A stretch of 64,000 nt of DNA from Arthrobacter sp. PvP023 (GCF_017832975.1 NZ_JAFIBI010000001.1:2480001-2544000); one strand, 5' to 3'; counted from the first letter of the stretch, positions 12,365 to 22,001 are shown. The notes: generated from the letters alone by a model not told the origin. Numbers and translations are program-made.

Positions 12365-13600
12365 GTGACTTTACCGCTGCACATTCCCGCTCCCCATGGC
12401 GCGACGCCGCCATCCCTTCGTCTCTTCACGTCGGAGTCCGTGACTGAGGGCCATCCCGATAAGATCTGCGACCAGATCAGCGATGCCATCCTGGATGCCC
12501 TGCTGGCGAAGGACCCCGAGTCCCGTGTGGCAGTCGAAACACTGGCCACCACCGGACTGGTGCACGTAGCGGGCGAAGTCACCACCGACGCCTATGTGGA
12601 GATTCCGCAGATTGTGCGCGAGACCATCCTGGGGATCGGCTATGACTCCTCGGCCAACGGCTTCGACGGTGCCCGCTGCGGCGTCTCCGTGTCAATCGGC
12701 CAGCAGTCCAACGACATCGCCGGCGGCGTTTTCAATTCCCTGGAGGCCCGCGAAGGCCGCCAGGAAGATGACTACGACCTCCAGGGCGCCGGAGACCAGG
12801 GCCTGATGTTTGGCTACGCCAGCGACGAGACGCCGTCGTACATGCCGGTCCCGATCTGGATTGCGCACCGCCTCTCGGAGCGGCTCACCGAAGTACGCAA
12901 GAACGGCGACCTGCCGTACCTCCGCCCGGACGGCAAGACCCAAGCGACGATCGGCTACGACCGCGACCGGCCCGTCTCAGTCGAAACCATCGTGATCTCC
13001 AGCCAGCACGCGGAAGGCGCCAGCCTCGAACAGCTGCGCGCCGACCTCGCCGCGCACGTGATCAATCCCGTGCTGGCGGCAGCCAACCTGGACATCTCCC
13101 GTACGCACAACATCCTCAATCCCGCCGGTGCATTCGTGACCGGCGGCCCCGTGGGAGACGCCGGCCTGACGGGCCGCAAGATCATCGTCGACACCTACGG
13201 CGGCATGGCGCGCCACGGCGGCGGTGCCTTCTCCGGCAAGGATCCGTCCAAGGTTGACCGCTCGGCGGCGTACGCGATGCGCTGGGTGGCCAAGAATGTG
13301 GTGGCTGCGGGACTCGCCAAGCGGGCCGAGATCCAGATCGCCTACGCCATCGGCCAGGCACGCCCCGTGGGCACCTACGTGGAGACCTTCGGCACGGAAA
13401 CGGTGGATCCCGAGCGTATCAGCGCCGCGATTTCGGAGATCTTCGACCTTCGCCCCCGTGCGATCATCGACGCGCTGGACCTCAAGCGTCCCATTTACGC
13501 CAAGACGGCGGCGCACGGACACTTTGGCCGCGACGATCCCGATTTCACGTGGGAACGGCTCGACCGGGTTGACGAGCTCAAGGCTTTCTTCAACGCCTGA
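12365..13600 (+). CDS. metK: S-adenosylmethionine synthetase
   Basis: Makes SAM from methionine and ATP. The N-terminal ATP motif [20 protein letters not shown] begins at about residue 20. The phosphate-binding [20 protein letters not shown] motif lies near residue 285. Length of 411 residues is normal. The start is GTG at 12365 with AAGGTAG close upstream; a TAAGGT box at 12353-12358 would also allow a nearly leaderless mRNA. A structured segment precedes the gene (12281-12331) and a strong hairpin follows (13691-13725). Confidence 0.96.
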   Translation: MTLPLHIPAPHGATPPSLRLFTSESVTEGHPDKICDQISDAILDALLAKDPESRVAVETLATTGLVHVAGEVTTDAYVEIPQIVRETILGIGYDSSANGFDGARCGVSVSIGQQSNDIAGGVFNSLEAREGRQEDDYDLQGAGDQGLMFGYASDETPSYMPVPIWIAHRLSERLTEVRKNGDLPYLRPDGKTQATIGYDRDRPVSVETIVISSQHAEGASLEQLRADLAAHVINPVLAAANLDISRTHNILNPAGAFVTGGPVGDAGLTGRKIIVDTYGGMARHGGGAFSGKDPSKVDRSAAYAMRWVAKNVVAAGLAKRAEIQIAYAIGQARPVGTYVETFGTETVDPERISAAISEIFDLRPRAIIDALDLKRPIYAKTAAHGHFGRDDPDFTWERLDRVDELKAFFNA

Positions 13601-13690
13601 GAACCGCCGCCCGCAACAAACCGCGGCGCACGCGATCCGCGCGGCACCAATGTGCCGGGTTGGAGTAAATGTCGGTGCCATGTGCTTGGC

Positions 13691-13725
13691 TGTAGCAGGG
13701 TCCCCGTCCGGGCGGCCCTGCTACA
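13691..13725 (+). terminator. Hairpin after metK
   Basis: A perfect 10-bp inverted repeat TGTAGCAGGG (13691-13700) and CCCTGCTACA (13716-13725) with a 15-nt loop. No U tract follows, which is common for actinobacterial terminators. A smaller hairpin (CGGCAC / GTGCCG, 13642-13657) lies upstream of it. Together they probably end metK transcription before priA. Confidence 0.55.
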
Positions 13726-13810
13726 GTGCTTTCCGGCCAATGCCGCCGGGCCCCTTGCACCGGAACCACTGGCACCATAACTGGCACGATGTTGAACGGA
13801 GGGCGGCCCC

Positions 13811-15967
13811 ATGACCTCCTTTTCCTCCGACGGAACGGCCACTGGCGAGCCGTTCCAGCTCTCACTCCTGCAAGGATTCCCGGCGGGCCGCCCGGTGTCT
13901 CCATCCGGCCCGGCCCTCGCCCCGTCGCTACCCGTTGCCCGGGTGCTCATCGAGTCTTCGTTGCCACACCTGGACAGGCCCTTCGACTACAGCGTGCCGG
14001 CAGCCATTGACGACGCCGCGCAGCCGGGCGTCCGGGTCAAGGTCAAGTTCAACGGCCAGGAGCTCGGCGGCTACATCCTGGACAGGCTGGCGGAATCCGA
14101 CGCAGGCCATACCCTGGTGCCCCTCCACAAAGTGGTTTCGCCCGTCCGGGTGCTCACGCCGGAACTCGCCGAACTCGCCGGCAAAGTGGCCGCCCGCTAC
14201 GCCGGCACCATCAGCGACGTGCTGCGCGTAGCCATTCCGCCGCGGGTGGCCGGGCTGGAAAAGGAGCTTGCCGCTGAAGGTACCCTCGGCCTGAGCCGCG
14301 GTACTGCTGCCGAACCAGCCGCGGATCCCGGTCCGGAGGCGGACCGCATTCCTCCCGCACCGGGCCACTGGTCCCGCTACATCAACGGGGCGGCGTTCCT
14401 GCAGCACCTCGCGGCCGGCGAATCGCCGCGGGCCGTCCTGAGCGCGCTGCAGGGTTTCGGCCCCGCCGGCTGGCCCGCCCTCGTTGCCGAGGCCGTTGCA
14501 GCCGCCCGCGCCTCCGGCCGCGGCGCGGTGGTGGTTGTTCCGGACTACCGCGACCTGGACCGGGTCGAGGAGGCGCTGGCGGAGCTGCTGCCCCGGGAAG
14601 ACATTGCCCGGCTCACCGCCGACGACGGACCAACGCCCCGCTACCGCAGCTACCTGCGGGTGCTCACGGGCAGCGCCGGCGTTGCCGTCGGTACCCGTTC
14701 GGCGGCCTACGCTCCAGTGCACAACCTGGGTCTTGTGGTGTGCTGGGATGACGGCGACGACCTTCACATCGAACAGCGGGCGCCGTACGCCCACACCCGG
14801 GAGGTCCTGCTGCTGCGGGCGGAACAAGACGGCGCGGCGTGCCTCATGGCGGCGCATACACGCAGCACAGAACTTCAGCGGCTGGTGGAGGCGGGCTGGG
14901 CCAGACCTGTGGACGCCGACCGTCCCGAGGTCCGCCGGACAGTACCGCGGGTTGTGAACACAGCGGATAGCTTCGAGCAGGAGCGCGACCCCCTGGCCAG
15001 GATCGCGAGGCTGCCCGGTGCAGCCTGGCGTGCCGCCAAGGAGGGCCTGGAACGCGGACCCGTTTTGGTCCAAGTGGCCCGTTCCGGCTATGCGCCGTCA
15101 CTGGTTTGTGATTCCTGCCGGGAGCCGGCCCGGTGCGCAGCCTGCAGCGGACCCCTGGCTGTTGCCGGTGCCGCCGGCAGCTCGGCAGTGCCGCAGTGCC
15201 GCTGGTGTTCCGCTTCCGCGCCGGACTGGCGCTGCAGCCACTGCACGAGCCCCAGGCTGCGCCGCTCCGCTACCGGCGTGCTGCGGACCGCGGAGGAACT
15301 GGGCCGGGCATTTCCCGGCAAGCCGGTCATCACTTCGTCCGGGGACCACGTCAAAGCCGCTGTCCCGGACACGAACGCCCTGGTGGTCGCCACGGTGGGA
15401 GCGGAACCTGTGGCGGCCGGCGGCTATGCCGCCGCAGTTCTCCTGGATGGAGACACGCTCCTCCGCCGCGAAAACCTCCGCGCGGGGGAGGACGCCGTCC
15501 GGCGCTGGTTCAATGCCGCGGCGCTGGTCAGGCCTGCCCGCGAGGGCGGCCTCGTCGTTATCACCGCCGATGACACAGCCGGGGTCGGCGCGCTGCTGCG
15601 CTGGGACGCAGGGGGGTACGCGCAGCGTGAGCTCTCACTGCGCCAGGAGCTCCAGCTGCCCCCCGCGGTCAGAATTGCCTCCGTCACCGGCGGCCGGACC
15701 GCCGTCGGGCACTTCACCGACGCCATCGAACAAAGCCTTGCCAGGCAGGGGATCACCCTTCGCACCGCCGGACCGGCCCCGCTGGTACTCACGGACGCAC
15801 GCGCGCCGCGGCGGGAGGCCGGCGAGGACGTCAGGACCCTGCTGTTCATTCCGTACGCGCAGGCGGCCGACGCCACGCGGGTGATGCGGGCCGTCAAGGC
15901 GGCTGCAGCGGCGCGGCGCAGCGACGATCCCGTCCAGTTAAGGCTCGACGGCGTGGATGTGCTGTAG
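13811..15967 (+). CDS. priA: Primosomal protein N' (PriA), degenerate helicase form
   Basis: PriA reloads the replisome at stalled forks. The N-terminal 3' DNA-binding domain is recognisable (VLIESSLPHLDRPFDYSVP, residues about 46-64, and GVRVKVKFNGQELGGYIL). The C-terminal zinc-binding cysteines are clear (CDSCREPARCAACSG and CRWCSASAPDWRCSHC). However, the helicase core lacks a Walker A lysine motif (the region reads RASGRGAVVVVPDYRDLDR) and the DEAH box is replaced by CWDDGDD. This form is known in actinobacteria and is annotated as PriA without helicase activity. It has 718 residues with an N-terminal extension of about 40. The start is ATG at 13811 after GAACGGAGGGCGG. Confidence 0.92.
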   Translation: MTSFSSDGTATGEPFQLSLLQGFPAGRPVSPSGPALAPSLPVARVLIESSLPHLDRPFDYSVPAAIDDAAQPGVRVKVKFNGQELGGYILDRLAESDAGHTLVPLHKVVSPVRVLTPELAELAGKVAARYAGTISDVLRVAIPPRVAGLEKELAAEGTLGLSRGTAAEPAADPGPEADRIPPAPGHWSRYINGAAFLQHLAAGESPRAVLSALQGFGPAGWPALVAEAVAAARASGRGAVVVVPDYRDLDRVEEALAELLPREDIARLTADDGPTPRYRSYLRVLTGSAGVAVGTRSAAYAPVHNLGLVVCWDDGDDLHIEQRAPYAHTREVLLLRAEQDGAACLMAAHTRSTELQRLVEAGWARPVDADRPEVRRTVPRVVNTADSFEQERDPLARIARLPGAAWRAAKEGLERGPVLVQVARSGYAPSLVCDSCREPARCAACSGPLAVAGAAGSSAVPQCRWCSASAPDWRCSHCTSPRLRRSATGVLRTAEELGRAFPGKPVITSSGDHVKAAVPDTNALVVATVGAEPVAAGGYAAAVLLDGDTLLRRENLRAGEDAVRRWFNAAALVRPAREGGLVVITADDTAGVGALLRWDAGGYAQRELSLRQELQLPPAVRIASVTGGRTAVGHFTDAIEQSLARQGITLRTAGPAPLVLTDARAPRREAGEDVRTLLFIPYAQAADATRVMRAVKAAAAARRSDDPVQLRLDGVDVL

Positions 15968-15992
15968 TTGATGCGCTCCCGCCGGCGCCACC

Positions 15993-17069
15993 TCAGCGGC
16001 GGTTGGTCCGGGCGGCCTCCTCGGCCAGCTGCACAAGCTGCCGGGCCGAGTGGTCCCAGCTGAATTCCGCGGCCCGCTCCACCGAACGGAGTGAATGAGC
16101 TTTCCACACTTCCGGCTCTTCCAGCCTGCGGACCGCGTTGGCAAACTCCGAAGGGGAATCCGGGTGGACATAACTCACCGCGTCATGCCCTACTTCGCGG
16201 AAGATCGGGATGTCGCTGGCGATCACGGGTGTGCCATGGGACATGGCCTCCACGAGCGGGAGGCCGTAGCCCTCGGCTCGTGAAAGGCTGATCAGGGCCG
16301 TTGTCCGGCCCAGCAGCGCCTCATACTCGGCGTCCGTCACGCCGTTGTGGAACACGACGTTGGCCCCCGGCGGCACCAGCGCTTCAAGCTCCGCCCGCCG
16401 CTGCGGCGTGATGCGGCTGAGGAGGTGGAGCGTCATGTCCGGAAGTTCGGCCATTCCCCGCACCATGGTTTCCACGTTCTTGTACGGCATGAACGAACCC
16501 ATGTACAGGAGCGTCCTGTCCGCGCCGGCACCGGGGTCGCGCGGAGTATGGCCGTGCTGCGGCGCATTGCCCACAATCCGGACCGGACGCCGGGTGAGGC
16601 GGTGTTTGGCGATCAGCGCTTCGGTGGTGTGGCTGATGGTGGCCACCACGTCCGCCCGGTTCAGGAGCAGCCGCTGCGGCCAGTACGCCTTATGGTACAG
16701 GCGCCACAGCAAACGGACGGGTGCCGGCAGGAAGCCCGGCGGGGAAGGGTGCTCGTAGTAGATGAGGTCGTGAAGGGTCAGCACCAGGGCGTACTTCCGG
16801 CCGAAGGTCCCCATCGTCTGCATCGGGCACACCACGACGTCGGCGCCCAGCTTGTTGACCTTGCCGGCTACGAACAGTTCCGCGGGGGAGAGCGGGCTGT
16901 TGATCAGCGTGTAGGGCACATCCGGGAGGAGGGCCAGCTGCCGGGGATCACTGATGAGCATCGAGACGTCGGCGATCTTGGCCGTGGCTGCGATCAGGCT
17001 GGCGCCGTACCGGCTGATGCCGTCGTGGTGGTCCAGGCGGGTGAAGCGGGCGTCGATAATGATTTTCAC
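15993..17069 (-). CDS. Glycosyltransferase, GT4 type
   Basis: A 358-residue GT-B fold glycosyltransferase. The N-terminal half opens with KIIIDARFTRLDHHDGISRYG, typical of GT4 acceptor domains. The C-terminal donor domain carries LLYMGSFMPYKNVETMVRGM and the EX7E-like segment SRAEGYGLPLVEAMSHGTPV, where the two Glu bind the nucleotide sugar. It probably transfers a sugar to a lipid or glycan in the cytoplasm; acceptor and sugar cannot be told from sequence. The gene overlaps the upstream hydrolase gene by ATGA and is convergent with priA. Confidence 0.88.
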   Translation of the reverse strand: MKIIIDARFTRLDHHDGISRYGASLIAATAKIADVSMLISDPRQLALLPDVPYTLINSPLSPAELFVAGKVNKLGADVVVCPMQTMGTFGRKYALVLTLHDLIYYEHPSPPGFLPAPVRLLWRLYHKAYWPQRLLLNRADVVATISHTTEALIAKHRLTRRPVRIVGNAPQHGHTPRDPGAGADRTLLYMGSFMPYKNVETMVRGMAELPDMTLHLLSRITPQRRAELEALVPPGANVVFHNGVTDAEYEALLGRTTALISLSRAEGYGLPLVEAMSHGTPVIASDIPIFREVGHDAVSYVHPDSPSEFANAVRRLEEPEVWKAHSLRSVERAAEFSWDHSARQLVQLAEEAARTNRR

Positions 17070-17995
17070 GCGGGATGGTCCTTCAGGAAGCGCCTGATGA
17101 AGCCGGCGGCCGGTTGGGGTGTCTCGTAGTGGATGAGGTGCCCCACGCCGGGAATCACCTCGAGGGTGCCGTCCGGCAGGAGTGCCTGCAGCTTGTGCTG
17201 GTCCGGGAGCATCGCGATCTCATCCTTCTCCCCGGCAATCAGCAGCACGGGCAGGGCAAGATCCGGGGCAACCTCGGAGACATTGCTTCCCACTGACGCC
17301 TTGAACGACTCAAGCAGACTGTCCCGGTTGGCAAAGGCGGAGAAGTAGGCGTTGTGCTGTCCATGGATGAACTGCAGGAGCTGCTTGTCCCTCGTCTTGG
17401 CCATGGCCATGCTCATCACCCTGACAATGAGCCGGCTGCGGAGCAGGTAGAGGCCGAGGGCCCGGGGGAGCCTGGCGGAGGCCTCGTAGTACAGGACAGC
17501 CAGTTTGGTCATAACGCCCTTGGGCCCCTCCAGCGCCGGGGCGGCAATGGGGTTGATGAGGATCAGCGGGAACACGGCGCCGGGGTTGGCAGCCACGAAG
17601 TGGCTGGCGACGATGGACCCGAACGAGTGCCCCAGGAGCACCGTGTCCGGTCCCAGGCCCAGTGCGGCCATGAAATCGTTGATGAACTGCCCGTACCGCC
17701 TCACGCTGTGCCCGCCGTCCGTGAACGCATCCGAGCTGCCGAAGCCGGGAAGGTCGGGCATGATGAGCCGCATGTCGGGGAGCTGGTCCGCCACCCGAAG
17801 CAGGCCGTGGTGGTCGCCCCGGAATCCGTGGACCACCAGGATGGTCCGGGTCTCTGGCGTCACGCTGACAGGTTCATAGATCCAGTAGTCCACATTGCAG
17901 CCGTCCAGGTCCACGCTGGCGGACCGCGTCCGGGCGTCCAGTTGCCCGCTGAAGAGGGGCGGTGCCTGTGCCGGTCCCGTGTCCACTTGTTCCAT
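17066..17995 (-). CDS. Alpha/beta-fold hydrolase
   Basis: A 309-residue hydrolase. The oxyanion region LVVHGFRGDHHG, the nucleophile elbow LLGHSFGS and the final His in IPGVGHLIHYE form a complete Ser-Asp-His triad with the Asp near GEKDEIAML. No signal peptide is visible. It is translationally coupled to the glycosyltransferase (four-base overlap) and lies 11 bp downstream of the aldo/keto reductase, so the three may form one minus-strand operon. The substrate is unknown. Confidence 0.88.
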   Translation of the reverse strand: MEQVDTGPAQAPPLFSGQLDARTRSASVDLDGCNVDYWIYEPVSVTPETRTILVVHGFRGDHHGLLRVADQLPDMRLIMPDLPGFGSSDAFTDGGHSVRRYGQFINDFMAALGLGPDTVLLGHSFGSIVASHFVAANPGAVFPLILINPIAAPALEGPKGVMTKLAVLYYEASARLPRALGLYLLRSRLIVRVMSMAMAKTRDKQLLQFIHGQHNAYFSAFANRDSLLESFKASVGSNVSEVAPDLALPVLLIAGEKDEIAMLPDQHKLQALLPDGTLEVIPGVGHLIHYETPQPAAGFIRRFLKDHPA

Positions 17996-18006
17996 GGTGT
18001 TGAATC

Positions 18007-18882
18007 CTAGTTGACGTCGTCAGGGTTGGAGCCGGTGCGGTGGCCGCGTTCCAGGGCAGCGAGGGCAGCCATCTCCGCTGGGTCCAGGGTGAACCCGAAG
18101 ACGTCCAGGTTTTCCCGGATCCGGGCATAGGAACTGGCCTTCGGGATCACCACATTGCCCAGCTGTACGTGCCATCTCAGGATGATCTGCGCCGCTGTCC
18201 GCCGGTGCGCCGCTGCCAGCTCCAGGACTACCGGATCCGCAAGAACCTGGCCCCGGCCCAGCGGGCTCCAGGCCTCGGTACGGATGCCAAGCCGGGCGTG
18301 CAGCTGGCGGAGTTCGTCCTGCTGGAGCCAGGGGTGGAGTTCGATCTGGTTCACTGCGGGGACGACTTCGGCGGTCTCCAGCAGATGCTCCAGGTGGGCG
18401 GGCTGGAAGTTGGACACCCCGATGGCCCGGATCCTGCCCTCGCGGTAGAGGGTTTCCATGGCCCGGTAGCTTTCCGTGAAAAGTCCGCGGCGGGCGCATG
18501 GCCAGTGGATGAGGTACAGGTCGACATATTCCATGCCGAGGTTGGACATGGACGTGTCGAAGGCCCGCATGGTGGCGTCATAGCCATGGTCGTCATTCCA
18601 CACCTTCGTGGTGACGAAGAGGTCCTCGCGGGAAAGCGCTGGTGCTGCTTCGCCGGAGCCTCCGGCCGGACCGCCGCCCGCGAACCCGGCAAGCGCGCCG
18701 ATAGCCTTGCCTACCCCGGTCTCATTCCCGTACATGGCGGCCGTGTCGAAGTGGCGGTAGCCGGCCTCGAGGGCCATGGTCACCAGGCCGGCGGCGTCTG
18801 CAGGGGGAACCTTATAGAGCCCGAAGCCCAGTTGGTCGATCAGCACACCGTTGTTGAGGCTCAGGCGGGGCGAGTTCTTCAT
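18007..18882 (-). CDS. Aldo/keto reductase
   Basis: NADPH-dependent carbonyl reductase with the TIM-barrel signature: GYRHFDTAAMYGNE (catalytic Asp and Tyr), a catalytic Lys in FVTTKVWNDDHG and His in DLYLIHWP. The cofactor segment VVIPKASSYARIRENLDVF is near the C-terminus. At 291 residues it is a little longer than 2,5-diketo-gluconate reductases because of a Gly/Ala-rich insertion near residue 75. Its physiological substrate cannot be assigned. First gene of the minus-strand group ending with the glycosyltransferase. Confidence 0.92.
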   Translation of the reverse strand: MKNSPRLSLNNGVLIDQLGFGLYKVPPADAAGLVTMALEAGYRHFDTAAMYGNETGVGKAIGALAGFAGGGPAGGSGEAAPALSREDLFVTTKVWNDDHGYDATMRAFDTSMSNLGMEYVDLYLIHWPCARRGLFTESYRAMETLYREGRIRAIGVSNFQPAHLEHLLETAEVVPAVNQIELHPWLQQDELRQLHARLGIRTEAWSPLGRGQVLADPVVLELAAAHRRTAAQIILRWHVQLGNVVIPKASSYARIRENLDVFGFTLDPAEMAALAALERGHRTGSNPDDVN

Positions 18883-18950
18883 AGGACTGACTCTACCGAC
18901 TCGGCGCCGTCCGCTCCCCGGGACAGGCCGGGCGGGACTTGCAGCAGGCT

Positions 18951-19913
18951 TCAGGACAGTCCGTCAAAGCTGACGAGGCGACGGGCGGTGGCTTCATCGA
19001 GGATCAGGTCCGTGGCCAGGCCGGCGGCAAGCGCGCCGCGCAGTCCGTTGATCTTCGAGGCCCCGGAAACAACGCATATCCGCCGCCTGACCTGCCGCAG
19101 TTGCGCCAAGGCAGGGCCGGTGGACCTCTCATTGAGCGTGATGCCGTCAGAGGATCCGTCCCCGCGGAAAAACACGGTGGCTACGTCACCCACCACGTCC
19201 GAGTTCGCCAGAATATTCAGGTCGTTTTCGTCGAGGTATCCGCCGGCATAGACGTGGCTGGGGTAGTCGGCATCCACCGACCCCACGCCGAAGATGGCGA
19301 TGCTCATGCGTGACTGCAGATCCAGGATGCGCTGGACGCTGCGTTCATTCCACATGGCGGTTTTGGTGGCTGCGTGGTCGAAGAAGGCCGGAACGGGAAA
19401 CTGTTCAACGCGCGCACCGTAGGCACTGCCGAACCTGCGCATGATGTCGCTGGCGTAGGTAATGCCGGTGGTCTGCATGTTGCCGGCGCCGTTCAGCTGG
19501 ACGATCACGCTGTCGTGGGTGATCTTGCGAGTGAGATGCCTGCTGACGGCGCTGAGGGTGGATCCCCAGGCGACGCCGATGATGGCGTTGGAGTCAACCA
19601 GCGGCCCGATTGTCCTTGCGGCCTGCATGGCCACCCTGTCAAGGGTTTCCGCTTCATTAAGGGTGTCCAGCACCGGAACGACGTGGACATCCACCCGGTA
19701 TTGGGTGCGGATCATGTTTTCCAGTTCCGGCCCGGTGTCGAGCGGATTGCGGATCTGGATCTGGACCAGGCCGGTCTCCCGGGCAGCCGAAAGAAGGCGG
19801 GAAACCGTGGATCTGGAGGTCCTGAGCTCTCTGGCTATGGCGTCCATCGTGAGGTCCTGGAGGTAATACAGTTGTGCAGCCCTGAGGGCTTCTGAGTGGC
19901 GTGAGCGCGGCAT
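18951..19913 (-). CDS. SorC/DeoR-type sugar-binding transcriptional regulator, divergent from glpD
   Basis: A 320-residue regulator. The N-terminal winged helix-turn-helix is visible (LTMDAIARELRTSRSTVSRLLSAAR, residues about 21-45), and the rest is the SorC phosphosugar-binding domain with the conserved GVAWGSTLSAVSRHL. The ATG at 19913 is preceded by GGAAG; longer forms would run into the promoter region. It diverges from glpD-glpF-glpK, so glycerol-3-phosphate or a related phosphate is a plausible effector (inference). The inverted repeat TGCACGTTTGTGCA at 19927-19940 just upstream of its start is a likely operator. Confidence 0.88.
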   Translation of the reverse strand: MPRSRHSEALRAAQLYYLQDLTMDAIARELRTSRSTVSRLLSAARETGLVQIQIRNPLDTGPELENMIRTQYRVDVHVVPVLDTLNEAETLDRVAMQAARTIGPLVDSNAIIGVAWGSTLSAVSRHLTRKITHDSVIVQLNGAGNMQTTGITYASDIMRRFGSAYGARVEQFPVPAFFDHAATKTAMWNERSVQRILDLQSRMSIAIFGVGSVDADYPSHVYAGGYLDENDLNILANSDVVGDVATVFFRGDGSSDGITLNERSTGPALAQLRQVRRRICVVSGASKINGLRGALAAGLATDLILDEATARRLVSFDGLS

Positions 19914-19926
19914 TCTGCTTCCGTTC

Positions 19927-19976
19927 TGCACGTTTGTGCATAGTGCTTGACTCCATTTTCCATTACTCCAAAGAAT
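19927..19976 (+). promoter_or_regulatory. Operator and promoter between the SorC regulator and glpD
   Basis: A perfect inverted repeat TGCAC-GTTT-GTGCA occupies 19927-19940, 14 bp upstream of the regulator gene. Immediately next to it on the plus strand is a promoter-like pair: TTGACT (19947-19952) and AAGAAT (19971-19976), 18 bp apart. The operator lies just upstream of this -35 box and inside the 5' region of the regulator, so one site could serve both autoregulation and control of glpDFK. Confidence 0.5.
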
Positions 19977-20037
19977 AGTGATGAACGGCGCCGCGCTGTG
20001 AGGCGCGTCGCACAGGACCAAACCCAAAGGAGCAGAT

Positions 20038-21840
20038 TTGGGAACCAACGATTCATCCGGCCATCCGGCTACCAGCCGCCAGCGGTCATCAGTGCAGAAC
20101 CTGCGCAAGCGGCCCCGAGCCCAAGTCCTGATCATCGGCGGCGGGATCAACGGAGTCGGCACGTTCCGCGATCTGGCGCTACAGGGCGTGGACGTTGCGC
20201 TCGTTGAGCGGGGGGATTACTGCCAAGGGGCCAGTGGTGCATCGTCGCACATGATCCACGGTGGCATCCGATACCTGGAAAACGGTGAGTTCCGGCTGGT
20301 CCAGGAGTCCGTCGTCGAGCGCAACAGGCTCCTGCGCATCGCTCCCCACTACGTCAAGCCGCTCCAGACAACCATCCCCATCTTCAGCACCTTCTCGGGC
20401 GTACTGTCCGCGCCGCTGCGGTTCCTGACCCACAAGCAGCAGGGCAAGCCGAAGGAACGCGGAGCCTTCCTCATCAAGGTCGGCCTGAGCATGTACGACT
20501 TCTTCTCTCGCGACGGCGGCACTGTCCCGCGCCACCAGTTCCGGGGCCGTAAGCGCGCACTAGCGGAACTGCCGCGGCTGCACCCGGGCATCAAATATGC
20601 CGCAACCTACTTCGATGCCTCGGTCCACAACCCCGAGCGACTCACTCTTGACGTGCTCCAGGATGGCGAGAAAGCCGGCGCCAGCGGCCAGAGCGACGCG
20701 CGGGCCAGCAACTACCTCTCGCTCGTCGCCATGGGCGGAGCTGCCGGCACGTCGGCCGGCTCCACCGGCGGCAGCACCGTCCAGTTGCGCGATGAACTGA
20801 CCGGCGAGGTCTTCGACTTCACGGCCGACGTCATCGTCAACACCACTGGTGCGTGGGTGGACCTGACCAACGAGGCCATGGGCGCCGCCTCGACGTTCAT
20901 GGGCGGCACCAAGGGCTCGCACATCGTGCTTGACCACCCCGGCCTCCTCGAAGCCTGCAACGGCCGCGAGATCTTCTTCGAACACACTGACGGCAGGATC
21001 GTCCTCATCTACCCGATGGGCGACCGGGTCCTCGTGGGCACCACCGACGTGGACGCGGACATGGCAGAGGATGCCGTCTGCACCGACGACGAGATCGATT
21101 ACTTCTTCGACCTGATCGGCCACGTCTTCCCGGACGTCGCAGTGCACCGGGACCAGATTGTCTACACTTTCGCCGGTGTTCGCCCGCTGCCCAGGCACGA
21201 CGCCACCCAGCCCGGCTTCGTCAGCCGCGACTACCGCATCGAACGCAGGGCCGGCAGCCAAACAGCGGACGCCGGCGGCAGCGGCGCCGTCGTACTCAGC
21301 CTGGTGGGCGGCAAATGGACAACATTCCGGGCGCTGGCCGAACACCTCACGAACGACGTGCTCAAGGAACTGGGCCTGGACCGGAAAGTCTCGACGGCGA
21401 AACTCGCCATTGGCGGCGGAGCCGGCTTCCCTGACAGCCAGGCCGGAGTCCAGCAGTGGATCAAGGCCCACATGTCCGCCGGCCGCGATGCTGACCGGAT
21501 TTCCGGATTGCTGACCCGCTACGGGACCCGCGCCGAAGAGGTGCTTCGCTACCTCGATGCCGGCCCCGACCGGCTCCTGCACTCCACCCGTGAACTCAGT
21601 GTCCGCGAACTGGAATTCATGGCCCGGAACGAACAGGTGGGACACCTCGTCGATGTGCTGATCCGGCGCACCTCCCTGGCCTTCCGCGGACTGGTGACGG
21701 GCGAACTCCTCAACGAGGTGGCAGATGTCCTCGCTGCCCCGCTGGGATGGGACGCGGCTGCCAGGGCAGCCGAAATCCACCATGCCCAGGAGGTGCTTGA
21801 ACGCTTCCACGGCGTCCAGGTCCACAGCCTGGTCGCCTAG
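20038..21840 (+). CDS. glpD: Aerobic glycerol-3-phosphate dehydrogenase
   Basis: FAD enzyme that oxidises glycerol-3-phosphate to dihydroxyacetone phosphate and passes electrons to quinones at the membrane. The N-terminal FAD motif VLIIGGGINGVGTFRDLALQG starts near residue 32, followed by GASSHMIHGGIRYLENGEF. The C-terminal DAO_C domain is complete. 600 residues with a Gly/Ser-rich insertion near residue 240. The start is TTG at 20038 after AAAGGAG; the 30-residue head is rich in Ser and Arg. First gene of the glp cluster. Confidence 0.94.
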   Translation: MGTNDSSGHPATSRQRSSVQNLRKRPRAQVLIIGGGINGVGTFRDLALQGVDVALVERGDYCQGASGASSHMIHGGIRYLENGEFRLVQESVVERNRLLRIAPHYVKPLQTTIPIFSTFSGVLSAPLRFLTHKQQGKPKERGAFLIKVGLSMYDFFSRDGGTVPRHQFRGRKRALAELPRLHPGIKYAATYFDASVHNPERLTLDVLQDGEKAGASGQSDARASNYLSLVAMGGAAGTSAGSTGGSTVQLRDELTGEVFDFTADVIVNTTGAWVDLTNEAMGAASTFMGGTKGSHIVLDHPGLLEACNGREIFFEHTDGRIVLIYPMGDRVLVGTTDVDADMAEDAVCTDDEIDYFFDLIGHVFPDVAVHRDQIVYTFAGVRPLPRHDATQPGFVSRDYRIERRAGSQTADAGGSGAVVLSLVGGKWTTFRALAEHLTNDVLKELGLDRKVSTAKLAIGGGAGFPDSQAGVQQWIKAHMSAGRDADRISGLLTRYGTRAEEVLRYLDAGPDRLLHSTRELSVRELEFMARNEQVGHLVDVLIRRTSLAFRGLVTGELLNEVADVLAAPLGWDAAARAAEIHHAQEVLERFHGVQVHSLVA

Positions 21841-21920
21841 ACAGCTTGCGTGCCCGGGGAGGACTTGCCCGGGCGCAAGGGCTGCGCGGTTCCGCTGGAG
21901 GAGCAGCCGGCGCAGCAGCC

Positions 21921-21948
21921 GGCCGGCAACGCAACAACGTTGCCGGCC
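21921..21948 (+). terminator. Hairpin between glpD and glpF
   Basis: Perfect 11-bp inverted repeat GGCCGGCAACG (21921-21931) and CGTTGCCGGCC (21938-21948) with a 6-nt loop and no U tract. It may be a partial terminator or an mRNA processing or stability element that sets the glpD to glpF ratio. Confidence 0.5.
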
Positions 21949-22001
21949 CAACAGCCCTTCAAATCGCTAGGGGCTGACAACAGAAAATAGAGGAGTCAAA
22001 G

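Noticed and set aside
19861..19880. Extra SorC operator half-site GTGCAG inside the regulator gene
   Set aside because: It is a single half without a partner in the right place and is explained by coding sequence.
20560..21951. 463-codon minus-strand frame opposite glpD
   Set aside because: GlpD on the plus strand is complete and conserved; the antisense product has no recognisable feature.
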